Part shown: positions 63,010 to 64,000 of the stretch, piece by piece
How positions within the stretch are numbered: the first letter of the stretch is position 1
Layout: every line of letters begins with the position of its first letter
Source: Algoriphagus limi
GTDB lineage: Bacteria > Bacteroidota > Bacteroidia > Cytophagales > Cyclobacteriaceae
Direction: 5' to 3'
DNA: 64,000 bases
Assembly: GCF_024919275.1 (NCBI RefSeq)
Contig: NZ_JANWGH010000003.1
Span: forward strand, 161,677 to 225,676
Program-made: the position numbers and the translations under genes
The notes under the pieces: generated by a model
Seen by the model: the letters and a program-made list of their open reading frames with translations, nothing else
The model's database searches: none
Told to the model about the DNA's origin: nothing

Positions 63010-64000
63010 ATGTCCAAGAAAAAACTCCGTAGTCAGGAGTGGTATGGCCGTACAGGAAAAGACGGCTTTATTTATCGCTCCTGGATGAAAAATCAAGGCC
63101 TTCCCCACCATCTTTTTGAAGGCGAAAAACCAGTCATCGGAATATGTAATACCTGGTCTGAATTCACTCCCTGTAATGCCCATTTTCGGGAATTAGCTGA
63201 ATCCATCAAACAAGGAATTTGGGAAGCTGGAGGATTTCCTTTGGAGTTTCCGGTCATGTCTTTGGGAGAGTGTTCCATCAAGCCTACGGCTATGCTTTTT
63301 AGAAATCTGGCTTCCATGGATGTGGAAGAAAGCATCCGTGCAAACCCTATGGATGGGGTAATTTTAATGTGTGGATGTGATAAGACCACTCCATCTTTGG
63401 TCATGGGTGCTGCTTCGGTTGATTTACCCACTTTGGTTGTTTCGGGAGGGCCTATGTTGGTGGGAAGGTTTAAGGGTAAAAAAATCGGCACATCCGATGT
63501 TTGGCGATTTGCAGAAGAATACAAATTAGGAAAGCTTTCTCAGGAAGAATTTATTGAGGCTGAAGCTGCCATGTCCCGTTCCAGAGGTCATTGCGCACCA
63601 ATGGGAACAGCTTCTACGATGGCTGCCATGGTGGAGGCTTTAGGTTTAGCTATGCCGGATAATGCTACCATTCCAGCTGCTGATTCCAGAAGGAAAGTTT
63701 TGGCACATATGGCTGGAATGCGGATTGTGGAGTTGGTCAAAGAAGATATGCGTATGAGCAAAATTCTCACCCGAAAAGCATTTGAAAATGCCATTATGGT
63801 CAATGCAGCTCTGGGAGGTTCTACCAACTTTATTCTGCATTTGACAGCCATCGCAAGAAGGATTGGAGTGGAGTTGGACTTGACGGATTTTGATCATTTT
63901 TCATCCCAAATTCCACTCATAGCCAACGTACAGCCATCAGGAGAGCATTGGGTGGAGGACTTATTTTATGCTGGAGGTTTACCGGCTGTGATGCGAGAAA
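63010..64000 (+). CDS. IlvD/Edd family sugar-acid dehydratase (partial)
   Basis: At least 330 residues, cut by the window edge. The start MSKKKLRSQEWYGRTGKDGF and IYRSWMKNQGLP are typical of the aldonate (arabinonate/xylonate-type) branch of the IlvD/Edd family, not of branched-chain amino-acid IlvD. Fe-S cluster Cys are expected in IGICNTWSEFTPCN, ILMCGCDKTTPS and SRGHCAPMGTAST. AALGGSTNFILHLTAIARR is the family substrate region. It should dehydrate a sugar acid to a 2-keto-3-deoxy acid. The substrate cannot be decided from this part. Confidence 0.88.
   Translation, partial: MSKKKLRSQEWYGRTGKDGFIYRSWMKNQGLPHHLFEGEKPVIGICNTWSEFTPCNAHFRELAESIKQGIWEAGGFPLEFPVMSLGECSIKPTAMLFRNLASMDVEESIRANPMDGVILMCGCDKTTPSLVMGAASVDLPTLVVSGGPMLVGRFKGKKIGTSDVWRFAEEYKLGKLSQEEFIEAEAAMSRSRGHCAPMGTASTMAAMVEALGLAMPDNATIPAADSRRKVLAHMAGMRIVELVKEDMRMSKILTRKAFENAIMVNAALGGSTNFILHLTAIARRIGVELDLTDFDHFSSQIPLIANVQPSGEHWVEDLFYAGGLPAVMRE

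Overview
The window comes from a member of the Bacteroidota, most likely a Cytophagales / Cyclobacteriaceae bacterium close to Algoriphagus. This is inferred from gene content: a hybrid two-component system, reg_prop sensor kinases, DUF6090, DUF4290, 6-bladed beta-propeller lipoproteins, a TAnnTTTG-type promoter, few Shine-Dalgarno sequences and about 40% GC. No rRNA, tRNA, CRISPR array, phage or transposase gene was seen. The left edge cuts a giant histidine kinase and the right edge cuts an IlvD/Edd dehydratase.

Layout. 1-16.1 kb (minus): a giant kinase with ten tandem ~185-residue sensory modules, preceded by a tightly packed operon of seven DUF6090 membrane proteins with a beta-propeller histidine kinase embedded in it. 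One DUF6090 protein carries a SusE/SusF-like carbohydrate-binding domain. 16.3-22.4 kb (plus): a one-protein hybrid two-component regulator, a parallel beta-helix lipoprotein, and the tail of a ScyD/ScyE-like gene. 22.6-41.2 kb (minus): a long collinear run of a membrane protein, a DUF3500 protein, a cyclophilin, a sulfatase, a TPR-adenylate cyclase, a second sulfatase, an APC permease, an S9 peptidase, an NTF2-like protein, three tandem K+-channel-like proteins with divergent periplasmic domains, and a second small DUF6090 block with two orphan leader ORFs. 41.5-50.8 kb: two clusters of mini-hairpin repeats bracket htpG, a lipoprotein with a bacteriocin-like tail plus a small two-helix protein, a propeller lipoprotein, metK and otsAB. 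50.9-56.5 kb (minus): a GH15 enzyme, a propeller lipoprotein with a small secreted Cys peptide, nadD, gmk, and an anti-sigma / ECF sigma pair. 56.6-64 kb (plus): an LpxL-like acyltransferase, a PcrA/UvrD helicase, a DUF4290 protein, murA, a GT61 glycosyltransferase and a sugar-acid-type dehydratase.

How the parts may work together. Housekeeping genes fill the right part. The left 41 kb is dominated by envelope sensing. DUF6090 proteins share an almost invariant cytoplasmic leader and membrane helix but differ in their extracytoplasmic domains; the three channels share an almost invariant pore but differ in their ectodomains. Leaders and tails of the two families have recombined: there is one chimeric remnant, two orphan leaders, and one channel whose leader looks DUF6090-derived. 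The best candidate for an undescribed system is this DUF6090 / propeller kinase / beta-helix channel complex. Its function is inference; no experiment is known to me.
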